Shown: in pieces, positions 8,610-17,675 of the stretch
Position numbering within the stretch: the first letter of the stretch is position 1
Layout of the letters: the number at the start of each line of letters is the position of its first letter
Assembly (NCBI RefSeq): GCF_948329825.1
Contig: NZ_CAOJCM010000001.1
Coordinates: forward strand, 868,001-932,000
DNA: 64,000 nt
Direction: 5' to 3'
Origin: Paenibacillus sp. JJ-100
GTDB lineage: Bacteria > Bacillota > Bacilli > Paenibacillales > Paenibacillaceae
Notes under the pieces: model-generated
What the model saw: only the letters and a program-made list of their open reading frames with translations
Database searches by the model: none
Told to the model about the DNA's origin: nothing
Translations under genes and position numbers: made by a program

Positions 8610-8680
8610 TAACATGTTATTTTTGTTTTGTAAATTGTTTGCCAATATGATAACAAAACATAACATACCATAACAAAACA
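8610..8680 (+). promoter_or_regulatory. Promoter and repeat-rich operator region of beta-mannosidase
   Basis: TTGTTT (8623-8628), a 17-bp spacer and TATGAT (8646-8651) form a plausible promoter. Around it lie a perfect palindrome TAACATGTTA (8610-8619) and two copies of ATAACAAAACA (8650-8660 and 8670-8680) exactly 20 bp apart. The segment 8614-8630 is an imperfect inverted copy of 8650-8666. This looks like a multi-site operator; the binding protein is not identified. Confidence 0.55.
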
Positions 8681-8716
8681 AAATGCTTGAAGTACTTTAA
8701 CACATGGGAGGCTGTC

Positions 8717-11266
8717 ATGAGCATAATCCAATCGAAACTTTTGGAAAACTGGACGTTCAAGGCTTGTGAAGATCAGGAGTGGATGCCGGCTCAAGTGCCT
8801 GGATGCGTACATACTGATCTGTTGAGACTAGGTAAGATTCCGGACCCGTTCTACGGCACGAATGAGAGAGAAGTACAGTGGATCGACAAGAAAGACTGGG
8901 AATATCGTACAACGTTTGAGGTTGAGGATTCACTCTATGCACAGGAACAGCTGGAACTTGTTTTTGACGGGTTGGATACCTATGCGGATGTCTATGTGAA
9001 TGATAACCATGTGTTGTCTGCGGACAACATGTTTCGAGTGTGGAAGGCAGATGTGAAAGCGCTTATCAAGAAAAAGGATAATGTACTTCGCATTCATTTT
9101 CGTTCTCCTATTCAGGAAGATGTGCCGAAGCTTGAAAAGCTGGGATATGCCTTGCCTGCAACCAATGACCAATCAGATGTAGGTGGTCTCGGGGATAAAC
9201 GAGTAAGTATCTTTGCTCGTAAAGCGCCATATCACTATGGTTGGGATTGGGGGCCGCGTTTTGTCACAAGTGGCATATGGCGGGAAGTGCGGCTTGAAGG
9301 TTGGACTAATGTAAAAATCAATGACCTATTTATCCGGCAAAATGAAGTGAATACAGATTTGGCTGAGCTTACCGCCCTGGTTGAAGTAGAAACTTCGCAA
9401 CCCATCGATACCGTCATTCGTATCGGTGCAGATGGTCAGCGCTGGGAGAAAACCGTATCATTGATGCCGGGTTCACATACCGTAGAGATCCCGGTGTCGA
9501 TTCAAAATCCAAAGCTCTGGTGGAGCCGGGGGTTGGGCGAACCTCACCGATACACCTTTGCTGCTGAAGTGCTTCAGGGTGAGCGTGCTGTTGCAGAGTA
9601 TGAGGTTAGAACAGGACTGCGTTCCATCCGCCTCGTGCGTGATCAGGACGAAGCAGGGGCTTCCTTTTATTTTGAACTGAACGGAGTTGCGGTGTTCGCC
9701 AAGGGAGCCAATCATATTCCGAATGATAGCTTTATTACTGAAGTGACAAGAGAGAGATATCTGCATGAGATTGTATCAGCTGCCCAGTCGAACATGAATA
9801 TGCTGCGTGTATGGGGCGGTGGGTTCTATGAAGAAGATGTATTTTACGATCTGTGTGATGAATACGGTATCATGGTGTGGCAAGATTTTATGTTTGCATG
9901 CAGCATGTATCCGGGCGATGAGGCTTTCCTGAATAGTGTAAGACATGAAGCGATTGACAACGTGAAACGTTTGCGTAACCATCCGAGCATTGTACTGTGG
10001 TGTGGCAACAACGAGATTGATTCGGCTTGGGCGCATTATATCGAGGATGGGGGCTGGGGTTGGAAAAAGGATTACAATGCCGAACAGCGTGAACGGATCT
10101 GGGCAGATTATGAAGCCATCTTCCATGACCTTCTGCCAGAAGTAGTCGAAGCTTATGCACCAGGGATTGACTACTGGCCGTCTTCACCTCTTGTATCGCT
10201 GACAGGAGACGAGAAGCAACATGCACATCCGTCTACATCAGAAGGTGATATCCACTACTGGGGGGTCTGGCATAACGTTGAACCTTTTGAAAACTACAAC
10301 GTGTATGTCGGCCGTTTCATGAGTGAATACGGATTCCAGTCATTCCCGGAATATAAGACGGTGCGCACATATGCGGAAGAAGAGGACCTGGCGCTGGAGT
10401 CAGAAGTTATGCTCGCACATCAAAAGAACGGAGCAGGCAATCGACTCATCAAGCAATACATGGATATGGTTTTACATGAACCGAAGGACTTTCCTTCTTT
10501 CCTCTATATGAGTCAGGTGTTACAAGCGGAAGCGATGAAAACAGCAATTGAAGCTCACCGCCGGCGCAAGCCATATTGTATGGGTACGCTCTATTGGCAG
10601 ATGAACGACTGCTGGCCTGTAGCTTCGTGGGCAGGTATGGATTACCTTGGTCGCTGGAAGGCATTGCAATATTATGCGAAACGCAGTTTCAATGATGTAT
10701 TGGTCTCTGTGGACGGTACACAGAAAGATTCAACCGACATATATGTGATCTCGGATCAGTTGAACAAGGTGCAGGGTCAGCTCCAGATTCGGATGATCGG
10801 ATTCGATGGAATGGTGCACCGGAATGAGACATTGGACGTAAACGTGGCGCCAAATTCAGGAGAGAAGCTGTTGTCCTTACGTAATTCCGACTGGCTTGAG
10901 GGACTTGATCCTGCCAAGACGCTGCTTCGTTTGGATCTGCGGCAAGCCGGTGTACCGGATATTGTGCAGGAACATTATTTTGTGGCGACTAACCAATTGG
11001 CCCTGCAGCCCGCGAATATCAAAGTAAGCGGAGGATCTGATGAAGACGGTGTGCATCTGTTGCTGGAGAGCAATGTGCTTGCCAAGCAGGTCTGGCTGTC
11101 TTCAGAAGCTGAAGGCGTATTCTCGGATAACTTTTTTGACCTGATTCCGGGTCTGCCAGTGAAGGTGAAGTTTATTTCAAGAGAAGCTCTGCAACTTCCA
11201 GATGTGATCTCGAATCCAGGATCTGTTGAGGTGCGGTCTATGGTCGATTTTATACGTATGGTCTGA
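8717..11266 (+). CDS. GH2 beta-mannosidase
   Basis: An 849-aa cytosolic glycoside hydrolase family 2 enzyme without a signal peptide. It opens with the sandwich domain (WMPAQVPGCVHTDLLRLGKIPDPFYG), then the TIM barrel with WCGNNE (E433, acid/base) and MSEYGFQSFPE (E537, nucleophile). The WGWDWGPRF motif is characteristic of beta-mannosidases rather than beta-galactosidases. It should cleave beta-1,4-mannosyl residues from manno-oligosaccharides taken up by the cell. ATG 8717 follows GGGAGG. The neighbouring LacI gene and A-rich repeats suggest substrate-controlled expression. Confidence 0.93.
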   Translation: MSIIQSKLLENWTFKACEDQEWMPAQVPGCVHTDLLRLGKIPDPFYGTNEREVQWIDKKDWEYRTTFEVEDSLYAQEQLELVFDGLDTYADVYVNDNHVLSADNMFRVWKADVKALIKKKDNVLRIHFRSPIQEDVPKLEKLGYALPATNDQSDVGGLGDKRVSIFARKAPYHYGWDWGPRFVTSGIWREVRLEGWTNVKINDLFIRQNEVNTDLAELTALVEVETSQPIDTVIRIGADGQRWEKTVSLMPGSHTVEIPVSIQNPKLWWSRGLGEPHRYTFAAEVLQGERAVAEYEVRTGLRSIRLVRDQDEAGASFYFELNGVAVFAKGANHIPNDSFITEVTRERYLHEIVSAAQSNMNMLRVWGGGFYEEDVFYDLCDEYGIMVWQDFMFACSMYPGDEAFLNSVRHEAIDNVKRLRNHPSIVLWCGNNEIDSAWAHYIEDGGWGWKKDYNAEQRERIWADYEAIFHDLLPEVVEAYAPGIDYWPSSPLVSLTGDEKQHAHPSTSEGDIHYWGVWHNVEPFENYNVYVGRFMSEYGFQSFPEYKTVRTYAEEEDLALESEVMLAHQKNGAGNRLIKQYMDMVLHEPKDFPSFLYMSQVLQAEAMKTAIEAHRRRKPYCMGTLYWQMNDCWPVASWAGMDYLGRWKALQYYAKRSFNDVLVSVDGTQKDSTDIYVISDQLNKVQGQLQIRMIGFDGMVHRNETLDVNVAPNSGEKLLSLRNSDWLEGLDPAKTLLRLDLRQAGVPDIVQEHYFVATNQLALQPANIKVSGGSDEDGVHLLLESNVLAKQVWLSSEAEGVFSDNFFDLIPGLPVKVKFISREALQLPDVISNPGSVEVRSMVDFIRMV

Positions 11267-11340
11267 ATGAAACGCCGTATAGGCAAGAGCATCTAAATCC
11301 AATGGGAACCGGATAATATCAACTATAATTCAAACGAATG

Positions 11341-11387
11341 AAACGGTCGAATTCTCTTAATAAAGGGAATATTGACCGTTTTTTTAT
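11341..11387 (+). terminator. Intrinsic terminator of beta-mannosidase
   Basis: AAACGGTC (11341-11348) pairs with GACCGTTT (11374-11381), with further T after it. Confidence 0.85.
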
Positions 11388-11538
11388 TCCAAAACGTTCT
11401 GGCTGACATGCGACGAATTCAATGTGAACGGCTATGCAGAAGTATATTCATAGGTACATCTCGGATTGAAGTATGCATAATTTCCCTTTCATTACAAACA
11501 ATACACTCAACCTTACTAGGAAAAAGGAGTGTATGACA

Positions 11539-12216
11539 ATGTGCGAACGCTTTTCACTTGCGGCCGATCTGGACGAGGTTCGGGATCATTTCAAGATACA
11601 ACGAGTCATGTATTACTATAAAAACCGCTATAATATCAGTCCGACGCAACATACGCCGATTATTCTGCATCAGGACGGAGAGCGTGTTTTGGATGAGTTT
11701 CGGTGGGGATTTATTCCGTTCTGGGGACGGGATGCGGTAAATGCGAATTTGATGACGGTGCATGAAAATCCGGCGTACTACAAACTTGTAGAGACCAAAC
11801 GTTGTGTTATTCCCTGTAATGGGCTGTTCTACTGGCGTCAAGAAGGCAAGAAGCGTTATGCGGTACGTGTGGTGATGCCGGATCGCGGTCTCTTTGGCAT
11901 TGCAGGATTATATGAGATATGGAGAGACACACGCAAACAACCGCTTCGAACCTGTACGATGCTCATGGCTAGTGCCAATCTGGTGACCCGTGAATTTGGC
12001 AGTAAAATGCCGGCGATTCTGATGGATGATGAGATTACGACCTGGCTTGACCCAGCCAATACACGCGTGACACAGCTGCTGCCACTGCTCAAAACGTATA
12101 ACCGGACAGAAATGAATCTGTATCCCGTCACACCAATGGTGGCGAATGACGAACATGATTGTTATGAATGTGTGGAAGAAATGGATCAGAAGTTGGCGTA
12201 CGTTCGCAGTTACTGA
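11539..12216 (+). CDS. HMCES/YedK-like SRAP protein with altered active site
   Basis: A 225-aa SOS-response-associated peptidase (SRAP, DUF159) protein. Family members crosslink Cys2 to abasic sites in single-stranded DNA. Start ATG 11539 is preferred over ATG 11533 because SD AAAAGGAG then has a 9-base spacing and Cys becomes residue 2, as the chemistry needs. The fold signatures RWGFIPFW, N68 (NANLMTV) and FGIAGLYEIW are present. The family GFYEW glutamate is replaced (GLFYW, Tyr98), and the HDRMP histidine is replaced (GSKMP, Gly154). This is either a divergent crosslinker or a binding-only paralogue. Confidence 0.85.
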   Translation: MCERFSLAADLDEVRDHFKIQRVMYYYKNRYNISPTQHTPIILHQDGERVLDEFRWGFIPFWGRDAVNANLMTVHENPAYYKLVETKRCVIPCNGLFYWRQEGKKRYAVRVVMPDRGLFGIAGLYEIWRDTRKQPLRTCTMLMASANLVTREFGSKMPAILMDDEITTWLDPANTRVTQLLPLLKTYNRTEMNLYPVTPMVANDEHDCYECVEEMDQKLAYVRSY

Positions 12217-12310
12217 GGATATAGTTTGGAATAAATGTCGTTATGTAAGTGTAAACATGTAACGATGTATCGCTGTTTCTTGTTTTTGAACCTTAGATAT
12301 GGTTAAAAGC

Positions 12311-12344
12311 AGGATAGAGAGTCCTAGGACTCTCTATCCTTTTC
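12311..12344 (+). terminator. Perfect 30-bp palindrome, likely terminator
   Basis: Two 15-bp arms (12311-12325 and 12326-12340) are exact reverse complements, centred on TCCTAGGA and followed by TTTTC. As RNA it would fold with a small central loop. Confidence 0.75.
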
Positions 12345-12400
12345 TACATTCGCTGATGATTTTTGATTCGGGGGATCGAGGAAAGAAAAAAAAGGAAATG

Positions 12401-12435
12401 TTGCAATTGAGCTGAAACGTAACTATAATAATTAC
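12401..12435 (+). promoter_or_regulatory. Sigma-A promoter with YodB-like half palindrome
   Basis: TTGCAA (12401-12406), a 17-bp spacer and TATAAT (12424-12429) form a promoter. GTAACTATAATAATTAC (12419-12435) overlaps the -10; its first 12 bases equal the reverse complement of part of the palindrome at 915-933. This suggests a shared regulator with the nitroreductase gene. Confidence 0.7.
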
Positions 12436-12497
12436 AGTAACAGATGTATATATCCATATATCTATTTAAAGAGATATAATATCAGGAGGGAATCCAG

Positions 12498-13628
12498 ATG
12501 AATCCAAAGTACTCGAAAATGTTTGAACAAGTTTCACTGCCTAGCGGCATTACACTGAAAAACCGGATCGTACTTGCTCCTATGACTCATATGTCTTCTA
12601 ATCCAGATGGTACAGTATCCGATGCTGAGCTTGCGTACTACGCACGTCGCACAGGCGGAGCAGGGATGTCAGTGACCGCAGTAACTCATGTTACACCAAA
12701 CGGCATTGGATTTCCTGCTCAATTCGGCTCCTATGATGACAGCTTCATCCCCGGACTGAAACGTTTGGCTGAGACTATTAAACAGCAAGGCTCCGTTGCT
12801 GTCCTGCAGATGTTCCATGCGGGTCGATTGACTCCGGAACAAGCTGTTCCTGCGGGCCAAGTGGTTGCACCAAGTGCCGTTGCAAGTGAACGTCCTGGTT
12901 CTCCGGAGCCAAGAGAAATGACGGATGAAGAGATCACATCAGTTATCCGTGATTTTGGTGAGGCGACTCGCCGGGCGATTGAAGCGGGTTTCGACGGTGT
13001 TGAAATTCATGGTGCTAACGGATATCTGATCCAGCAGTTTTTCTCTCCACATTCTAACCGCCGTGAAGATCGCTGGGGCGGCAGTGTTGAGAAACGTTTG
13101 ACGTTCCCGCTTGCGGTAGTAGATGAAGTGCAACGCGTCGTTGCCGAACATACGAAACTTCCGTTCATTGTGGGTTATCGGTTCTCACCGGAAGAGCCTG
13201 AAACACCAGGGCTGACAATGGAAGATACGTATGCACTTATTGATGCGCTAAAAGAAAAAAATCTGGATTATCTGCATGTATCCTTGAATGAGTTCTGGTC
13301 GAAGCCAAGACGTGGCGAAGAAGATACACGATCCCGAATCGAATACATTCTGGACCGTGTTGGCGGTAAGTTGCCAGTGATCGGTGTGGGAGCGATCCAC
13401 ACTGCAGATGATGCTGCAAAAGCACTGGAGACTGGCGTGCCATTGCTTGCGATCGGACGTGAACTGATTGTCGAGCCGGACTGGGTCGAGAAGATCGAAA
13501 GCGGACGTGAAGAGGATATTGAGACAGTACTGACCAAATCCGATCAGGAGCGTCTGGTCATCCCTGACGGTTTGTGGAATGCGATTATTCACACACCAGG
13601 TTGGTTCCCTTTGGCAGATGATAAATAA
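12498..13628 (+). CDS. NADH:flavin oxidoreductase, old yellow enzyme family
   Basis: A 376-aa FMN TIM-barrel ene-reductase/NADH:flavin oxidoreductase. The N-terminus (KNRIVLAPMTHMSSNPDGTVS) and the phosphate/FMN region GVEIHGANGYLIQQFFSPHSNRREDRWGG-type sequence (13000-13085) are diagnostic; HGANGYL holds the usual His/Asn neighbourhood. Such enzymes reduce activated double bonds and other electrophiles. SD CAGGAGGG precedes ATG 12498. It is monocistronic, with its own promoter and terminator. The operator shared with the nitroreductase gene fits a role in electrophile defence. Confidence 0.9.
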   Translation: MNPKYSKMFEQVSLPSGITLKNRIVLAPMTHMSSNPDGTVSDAELAYYARRTGGAGMSVTAVTHVTPNGIGFPAQFGSYDDSFIPGLKRLAETIKQQGSVAVLQMFHAGRLTPEQAVPAGQVVAPSAVASERPGSPEPREMTDEEITSVIRDFGEATRRAIEAGFDGVEIHGANGYLIQQFFSPHSNRREDRWGGSVEKRLTFPLAVVDEVQRVVAEHTKLPFIVGYRFSPEEPETPGLTMEDTYALIDALKEKNLDYLHVSLNEFWSKPRRGEEDTRSRIEYILDRVGGKLPVIGVGAIHTADDAAKALETGVPLLAIGRELIVEPDWVEKIESGREEDIETVLTKSDQERLVIPDGLWNAIIHTPGWFPLADDK

Positions 13629-13646
13629 TAAATCATAGACGAGATG

Positions 13647-13671
13647 GAGGAGGCGAAAGCCTCCTCTTTTT
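13647..13671 (+). terminator. Intrinsic terminator
   Basis: GAGGAGGC-gaaa-GCCTCCTC is followed by TTTTT. Confidence 0.95.
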
Positions 13672-13783
13672 CATATACGCCTATCCAAGGATTCTGCTGT
13701 CAAGGAAATTCTCCTTCCAACTGCTCTATGGTATGATGAGATGACAGGATGACTGGTATATTAACGGTTTGGAGTGAATGTAC

Positions 13784-14551
13784 ATGCTTGTTGCGGAACG
13801 TTATGAAAAAATTGTGGAATGGGTCGATGCGCAGGGAAGCATGCGTGTGACGGAACTTAGTGAGCGCTGCGGGGTGACGGAAGAAACCATACGCCGTGAC
13901 CTGGACAAGCTGGAACAGGCGGGCAGGCTCAGGCGCTCGCATGGCGGAGCGGTAAGTGTGAAATATAAGGATGAACTGCAATCTGAGATTCCTTATCCCG
14001 AGCGAGCTGTAGCACATGCTGACGAGAAACGCCGTATTGCGGGAGAAGCAGTGAAGCTGGTTGAATCTGGCGACCGAATTGCATTAGATGCGAGCACAAC
14101 GGCTTGGTATATGGCGGCCGGACTGCCGAATATTCCTCTTACCGTCCTGACCAACTCGATCAAGGTTGCGGCAGAGCTCAGTGCGAAGGAACAGATTCGT
14201 GTTATTGCTACAGGTGGACAGCTTGCTTCGAAGTCATTGTCTTTTGTCGGGCCGCTCGCCGAGCGTTCACTGGATGCGTATCATGTGGATAAGGTGTTTT
14301 TGTCTTGCAAGGGGGTCCATCTGACCAAAGGCATCAGTGAATCAAATGAATTGCAAGCGCTGGTGAAGCAAAAAATGATCCATATCTCGGATGAAGTGAT
14401 TTTGCTTGCTGATTCAAGCAAGTTTAATATTCAGGCCTTCACAAGAGTCGCAGGCATAGAGAGCGTCGGGAGGGTTATTACCGATAAGGGTGTCCAAGAT
14501 GAGCATGTTAACGCGCTGAATGAGCTTCAAATCACGTGTATACGTGTGTAA
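13784..14551 (+). CDS. DeoR-family transcriptional regulator
   Basis: A 255-aa DeoR repressor. The N-terminal winged helix ends in VTEETIRRDLDKLEQAGRL, then RRSHGGAV, and a sugar-phosphate-sensing DeoRC domain follows with DASTTAWYMA and VDKVFLSCKGV motifs. ATG 13784 is chosen over ATG 13778 for SD spacing (GGAGTG, 7 bases) and because the paralogue at 23998 starts at the same residue (MLxAERY). The two proteins are clearly alike along the full length. Nearest neighbours (old yellow enzyme, OsmC) do not reveal its target. Confidence 0.9.
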   Translation: MLVAERYEKIVEWVDAQGSMRVTELSERCGVTEETIRRDLDKLEQAGRLRRSHGGAVSVKYKDELQSEIPYPERAVAHADEKRRIAGEAVKLVESGDRIALDASTTAWYMAAGLPNIPLTVLTNSIKVAAELSAKEQIRVIATGGQLASKSLSFVGPLAERSLDAYHVDKVFLSCKGVHLTKGISESNELQALVKQKMIHISDEVILLADSSKFNIQAFTRVAGIESVGRVITDKGVQDEHVNALNELQITCIRV

Positions 14552-14599
14552 GCGACACAGTCGTAACGATATTACAATGATTAGAAGGGAATGATGACA

Positions 14600-15073
14600 A
14601 TGAAACACCCGTTTCACTTAAAAGCGGTATGGAATGGCGGACGTAATAGTGAGGGTACGATTGATGCAGGAGGGTTGAAAACGGTCATTTCCATCCCGAA
14701 GGAGATGGGCGGTCCTGGTACAGGGACGAACCCGGACGAGATGTTGCTCGGGGCAGCAGCAACCTGTTACTTAATCACTCTTGCTGCCATGCTGGAGCGT
14801 TCAGATATCACGCCTGACGAGCTGACGCTGGAGTCAGAAGCGACGGTAGATGTAACGAATAACGTATTTACATATGAACGAATTGTGCATCGACCGCGAA
14901 TTGTTCTTCCACACGATGCATCCGAGTCCGATCTGGATAAGGCTGAGCGGCTTGCGCATAAGGCTGAGGCATCCTGCATGATATCCCGTGCAGTTGCAGG
15001 TAATGTGACGATGGAGACACGTCCTGTAATTGTAACCAATGGAGCTGACAGGAATCGATCGGATTTGCATTAG
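14600..15073 (+). CDS. OsmC/Ohr-family peroxidase
   Basis: A 157-aa OsmC-like protein expected to reduce organic hydroperoxides by a two-cysteine mechanism. The first cysteine lies in LGAAATCYLITLAAMLERS, the second in AHKAEASCMISRAV, both at family positions. The GTGTNPDEMLLG loop also fits the YhfA/SACOL1771-like branch. ATG 14600 has SD GAAGGGA at about 9 bases; ATG 14591 and 14594 are too near the SD. It lies 48 bases after the DeoR gene with no clear terminator between, so co-transcription is possible. Confidence 0.85.
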   Translation: MKHPFHLKAVWNGGRNSEGTIDAGGLKTVISIPKEMGGPGTGTNPDEMLLGAAATCYLITLAAMLERSDITPDELTLESEATVDVTNNVFTYERIVHRPRIVLPHDASESDLDKAERLAHKAEASCMISRAVAGNVTMETRPVIVTNGADRNRSDLH

Positions 15074-15126
15074 GGTTCGGTCTTGAAGCGGCAGAGCCCT
15101 TCATCGGCGGCACGAATGCCGGGTGG

Positions 15127-15172
15127 AGAAGCGCCGCCAAGCGGCAAACGCTTCTGGTGTTCGCACGGCACC
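15127..15172. other. GC-rich hairpin region between convergent genes
   Basis: AGAAGCG (15127-15133) pairs with CGCTTCT (15149-15155) around an inner CCGC/GCGG stem. A second small repeat GGTG/CACC (15156-15172) follows. The whole stretch 15075-15180 is GC-richer than its surroundings. It may serve as a two-way terminator, but has no T run. Confidence 0.4.
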
Positions 15173-15180
15173 TGACCTGA

Positions 15181-16110
15181 TCAGGAAAACATCACAATCA
15201 TAATCGGCAAGAAGACCATAGACGCAGCGGTGGTCCAAAGAATGCACCGGGATACAAATTGCGGGGATGCGTTAAACTGTTCAGCTAAAATCACGGCGTT
15301 TACTGCCGTAGGCATTGAGGCAAGGATCAGCAGAACAGGGAACAATGTTCCTTCAACTTGCAGTGCTTTTAAAATAATCCAAGCTAGGACGGGGGCTCCG
15401 ACAAGCCGTACGACAGTCCCTGCCCAGAAGGCCTTATGAACGTTGGGTGCCCACGGTTCTGCATCTCCTTTGGAACGAAGCATCTGTGCGCCGAGAATAG
15501 CAAGTACAATCGGAGAATATCCGGCAGCCATCATGGAGACGCCTTCATCCAGTGCTTCAGGCAGTTGAATGCCAGAACTGCGCAGGATTATAGCAACTAC
15601 TGCAGCGTAGATGGTGGGCATCCGGAAAACGGACAGCAGCGCGTTTTTCACAGTGAACTCGGATCTCGCGGCAAAGAAAATACCTACCGTATTGACGATG
15701 ATCATCTGTCCAATAACGTATACAGAAGCCTTGTCCAATCCAAGTTGACCAAAGGCGAGTAGTACAAGCGGGAGCCCGTAGTTCACACAGTTGGTGAATG
15801 TGGAGACGAGGGTAAGTCCTGCTTTTTCAGGTGCGCCCAGACCAAATACCCTGCTTACCAGCTCAGCTAATGCCCAGAGGGCGATCAGGTTCAGGAGGGA
15901 GAACCAGAAGGTGCTCGTTACATCCGACCAAGTGATCTCTGCATGCAGCAAAGTGTGGAAGATGAGCGCTGGACTCAAAATATAGAGTGAGAACGCAGAC
16001 AGCGGCCGTGTATCCCAATCTCTGAAACGTTTTAACAGAATTCCGCCAATGACTGGCAAGGATATGGGTAAAAACACATGGTACAGCGTAATGAAAAACG
16101 AGGTAAACAA
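15181..16110 (-). CDS. AEC-family transporter (auxin efflux carrier type)
   Basis: A 309-aa integral membrane protein with about ten hydrophobic segments, arranged as in the AEC (auxin efflux carrier/malonate-malate permease) family. Recognisable points are LPVIGGILLKRF near the N-terminus and the mid-protein FTNCVNYGLPL motif, equivalent to the conserved N-x-G-xx-L crossing. The start codon is TTG at 16110, supported by AAAGGA on the minus strand about 10 bases upstream. Substrate cannot be assigned; organic acids are the common family theme. Confidence 0.85.
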   Translation of the reverse strand: MFTSFFITLYHVFLPISLPVIGGILLKRFRDWDTRPLSAFSLYILSPALIFHTLLHAEITWSDVTSTFWFSLLNLIALWALAELVSRVFGLGAPEKAGLTLVSTFTNCVNYGLPLVLLAFGQLGLDKASVYVIGQMIIVNTVGIFFAARSEFTVKNALLSVFRMPTIYAAVVAIILRSSGIQLPEALDEGVSMMAAGYSPIVLAILGAQMLRSKGDAEPWAPNVHKAFWAGTVVRLVGAPVLAWIILKALQVEGTLFPVLLILASMPTAVNAVILAEQFNASPQFVSRCILWTTAASMVFLPIMIVMFS

Positions 16111-16223
16111 TCTGTTCAGTCCTTTCTAGATGAAAAACCTATCTTATCATAGCAGGAAATACATATGAGTTGAATGTGCAACGGCATAATGACTGAGAAT
16201 ATACGTTAAATTGCTATAAGCAG

Positions 16224-16244
16224 CACTCTTTTTGGTAAAGAGTG
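16224..16244. promoter_or_regulatory. 8-bp inverted repeat in divergent promoter region
   Basis: CACTCTTT (16224-16231) and AAAGAGTG (16237-16244) are perfect arms around TTGGT, between the divergent AEC and lactonase genes. No T run follows, so an operator is more likely than a terminator. Confidence 0.4.
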
Positions 16245-16332
16245 GACAGGGGTTAGATTGCTATTTTGATATGGCAGATTTATTATAGAAGGAGTGCAAC
16301 AAGACTACATACACATAGAGGAGGAAACTGTA

Positions 16333-17415
16333 ATGAGTGAATCTAAACGCTTGCTCGTAATGGTCGGCTCTTATGCCGAAGCGGAAAATGAGGGCATTTA
16401 TGCATATGAATTAAATGAGGATACAGGCAGTCTTGCGAAGCTGGACGGCATCGCAGGTGTGAAAAATCCAACATTCGTAAATGTGGATGCGCAAGCTAAC
16501 AAGCTGTATGCCATTGGAGAAACGGCATCTGCTGAAGGCAATAAAATGTCAGAAGCGGTGGCGTTAAGCGTTGATCCTTCCACAGGGAAATTGACAATGC
16601 TCAATCGCCAAGACTCCATCTCTGCTCCACCATGTCACATTCAGCGTGACCCTTCCGGTAAATATTTGATCCTGTCCAGTTATCACGGCGGACTGGTAGG
16701 GCTTCAAGCGATCACAGACAATGGTGAAGTTGGAGCGCTTCTGGATGAGAAGAAACATGAAGGCCAAGGGGCACATCCTGAGCGCCAGGACAAGCCACAT
16801 GTGCACTCCGCATTCTTTAGCCCGGACGGTAAATATATGATGGTACAGGATCTGGGTGCAGATAAAATCGCCATCTACTCGATTAACGAGGGCACGAATG
16901 AACTGGTGCTCCACAGTGAAACGAAAACGCATCCGGGTGCAGGACCGCGACACTTGGCGTTCCATCCGAATGGTCAGTTTGCATATGTGATTAATGAAGT
17001 GGATTCATCTATCACCTCCTACAAATATGATGCCGCTGCAGGCACACTGACGGAAATCTCCAACGTTTCAACTTTGCCTGACGGCTATGACGGCAGTGAG
17101 AACACAACCGCAGAGATTACGGTTTCGAATGATGGCCGGTTCGTGTATGGTTCTAACCGTGGACACGATAGCATTGTGGTATTCGCGGTAGATACAGACA
17201 CGGGCACATTAAGCCTTGTGGAGCACGTCTCTACGGAAGGGCAGCACCCGCGTCATTTCGCATTGACGCCTAATGGTAAAATGCTGATTGTAGCCAACCG
17301 TGATACGAATAACATGGTTACCTTCACGGTGGATCAAGAGAGCGGTCGCCTGAAATATACAGGACACAGTACAGGTGTATCCAAGCCGGTATGTGTGAAA
17401 CCTGTATATCTGTAA
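16333..17415 (+). CDS. Beta-propeller lactonase, 6-phosphogluconolactonase-like
   Basis: A 360-aa seven-bladed propeller of the lactonase family (YbhE/Pgl type, as B. subtilis YkgB). Blade repeats carry the family phrases LILSSYHGG, PHVHSAFFSPDGKYMMVQDLGADKI, GPRHLAFHPNGQFAYVINE and GQHPRHFALTPNGKMLIVANR. It probably hydrolyses 6-phosphogluconolactone in the oxidative pentose phosphate pathway. ATG 16333 follows GAGGAGGAAA and is preferred over the in-frame ATG at 16294. Monocistronic with terminator at 17480. Confidence 0.88.
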   Translation: MSESKRLLVMVGSYAEAENEGIYAYELNEDTGSLAKLDGIAGVKNPTFVNVDAQANKLYAIGETASAEGNKMSEAVALSVDPSTGKLTMLNRQDSISAPPCHIQRDPSGKYLILSSYHGGLVGLQAITDNGEVGALLDEKKHEGQGAHPERQDKPHVHSAFFSPDGKYMMVQDLGADKIAIYSINEGTNELVLHSETKTHPGAGPRHLAFHPNGQFAYVINEVDSSITSYKYDAAAGTLTEISNVSTLPDGYDGSENTTAEITVSNDGRFVYGSNRGHDSIVVFAVDTDTGTLSLVEHVSTEGQHPRHFALTPNGKMLIVANRDTNNMVTFTVDQESGRLKYTGHSTGVSKPVCVKPVYL

Positions 17416-17479
17416 TGCCATGTATGTGAATAGTTAGTGTGATCAACATCCAGCATACGCTGGGATAAAGATGGAGAAG

Positions 17480-17506
17480 AACCCTGCCGGAGAAGGCAGG
17501 GTTTTT
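17480..17506 (+). terminator. Intrinsic terminator
   Basis: AACCCTGCC-ggagaa-GGCAGGGTT is followed by TTT. Confidence 0.92.
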
Positions 17507-17675
17507 CCTTTCTAATAAAAGAGAAAATGAGCCTTGAATTGAAGGGGAGCAGGGGAGGGGCGGCGGATAGAAAGATGCGTTCAGTAGGTGGTAGTGAATT
17601 TGATCTAGAGAGTGATGATGCAGTATCTCCGAAATGAAATTCAGATAACAACGAAATGATATCATTAGTTTCTTC

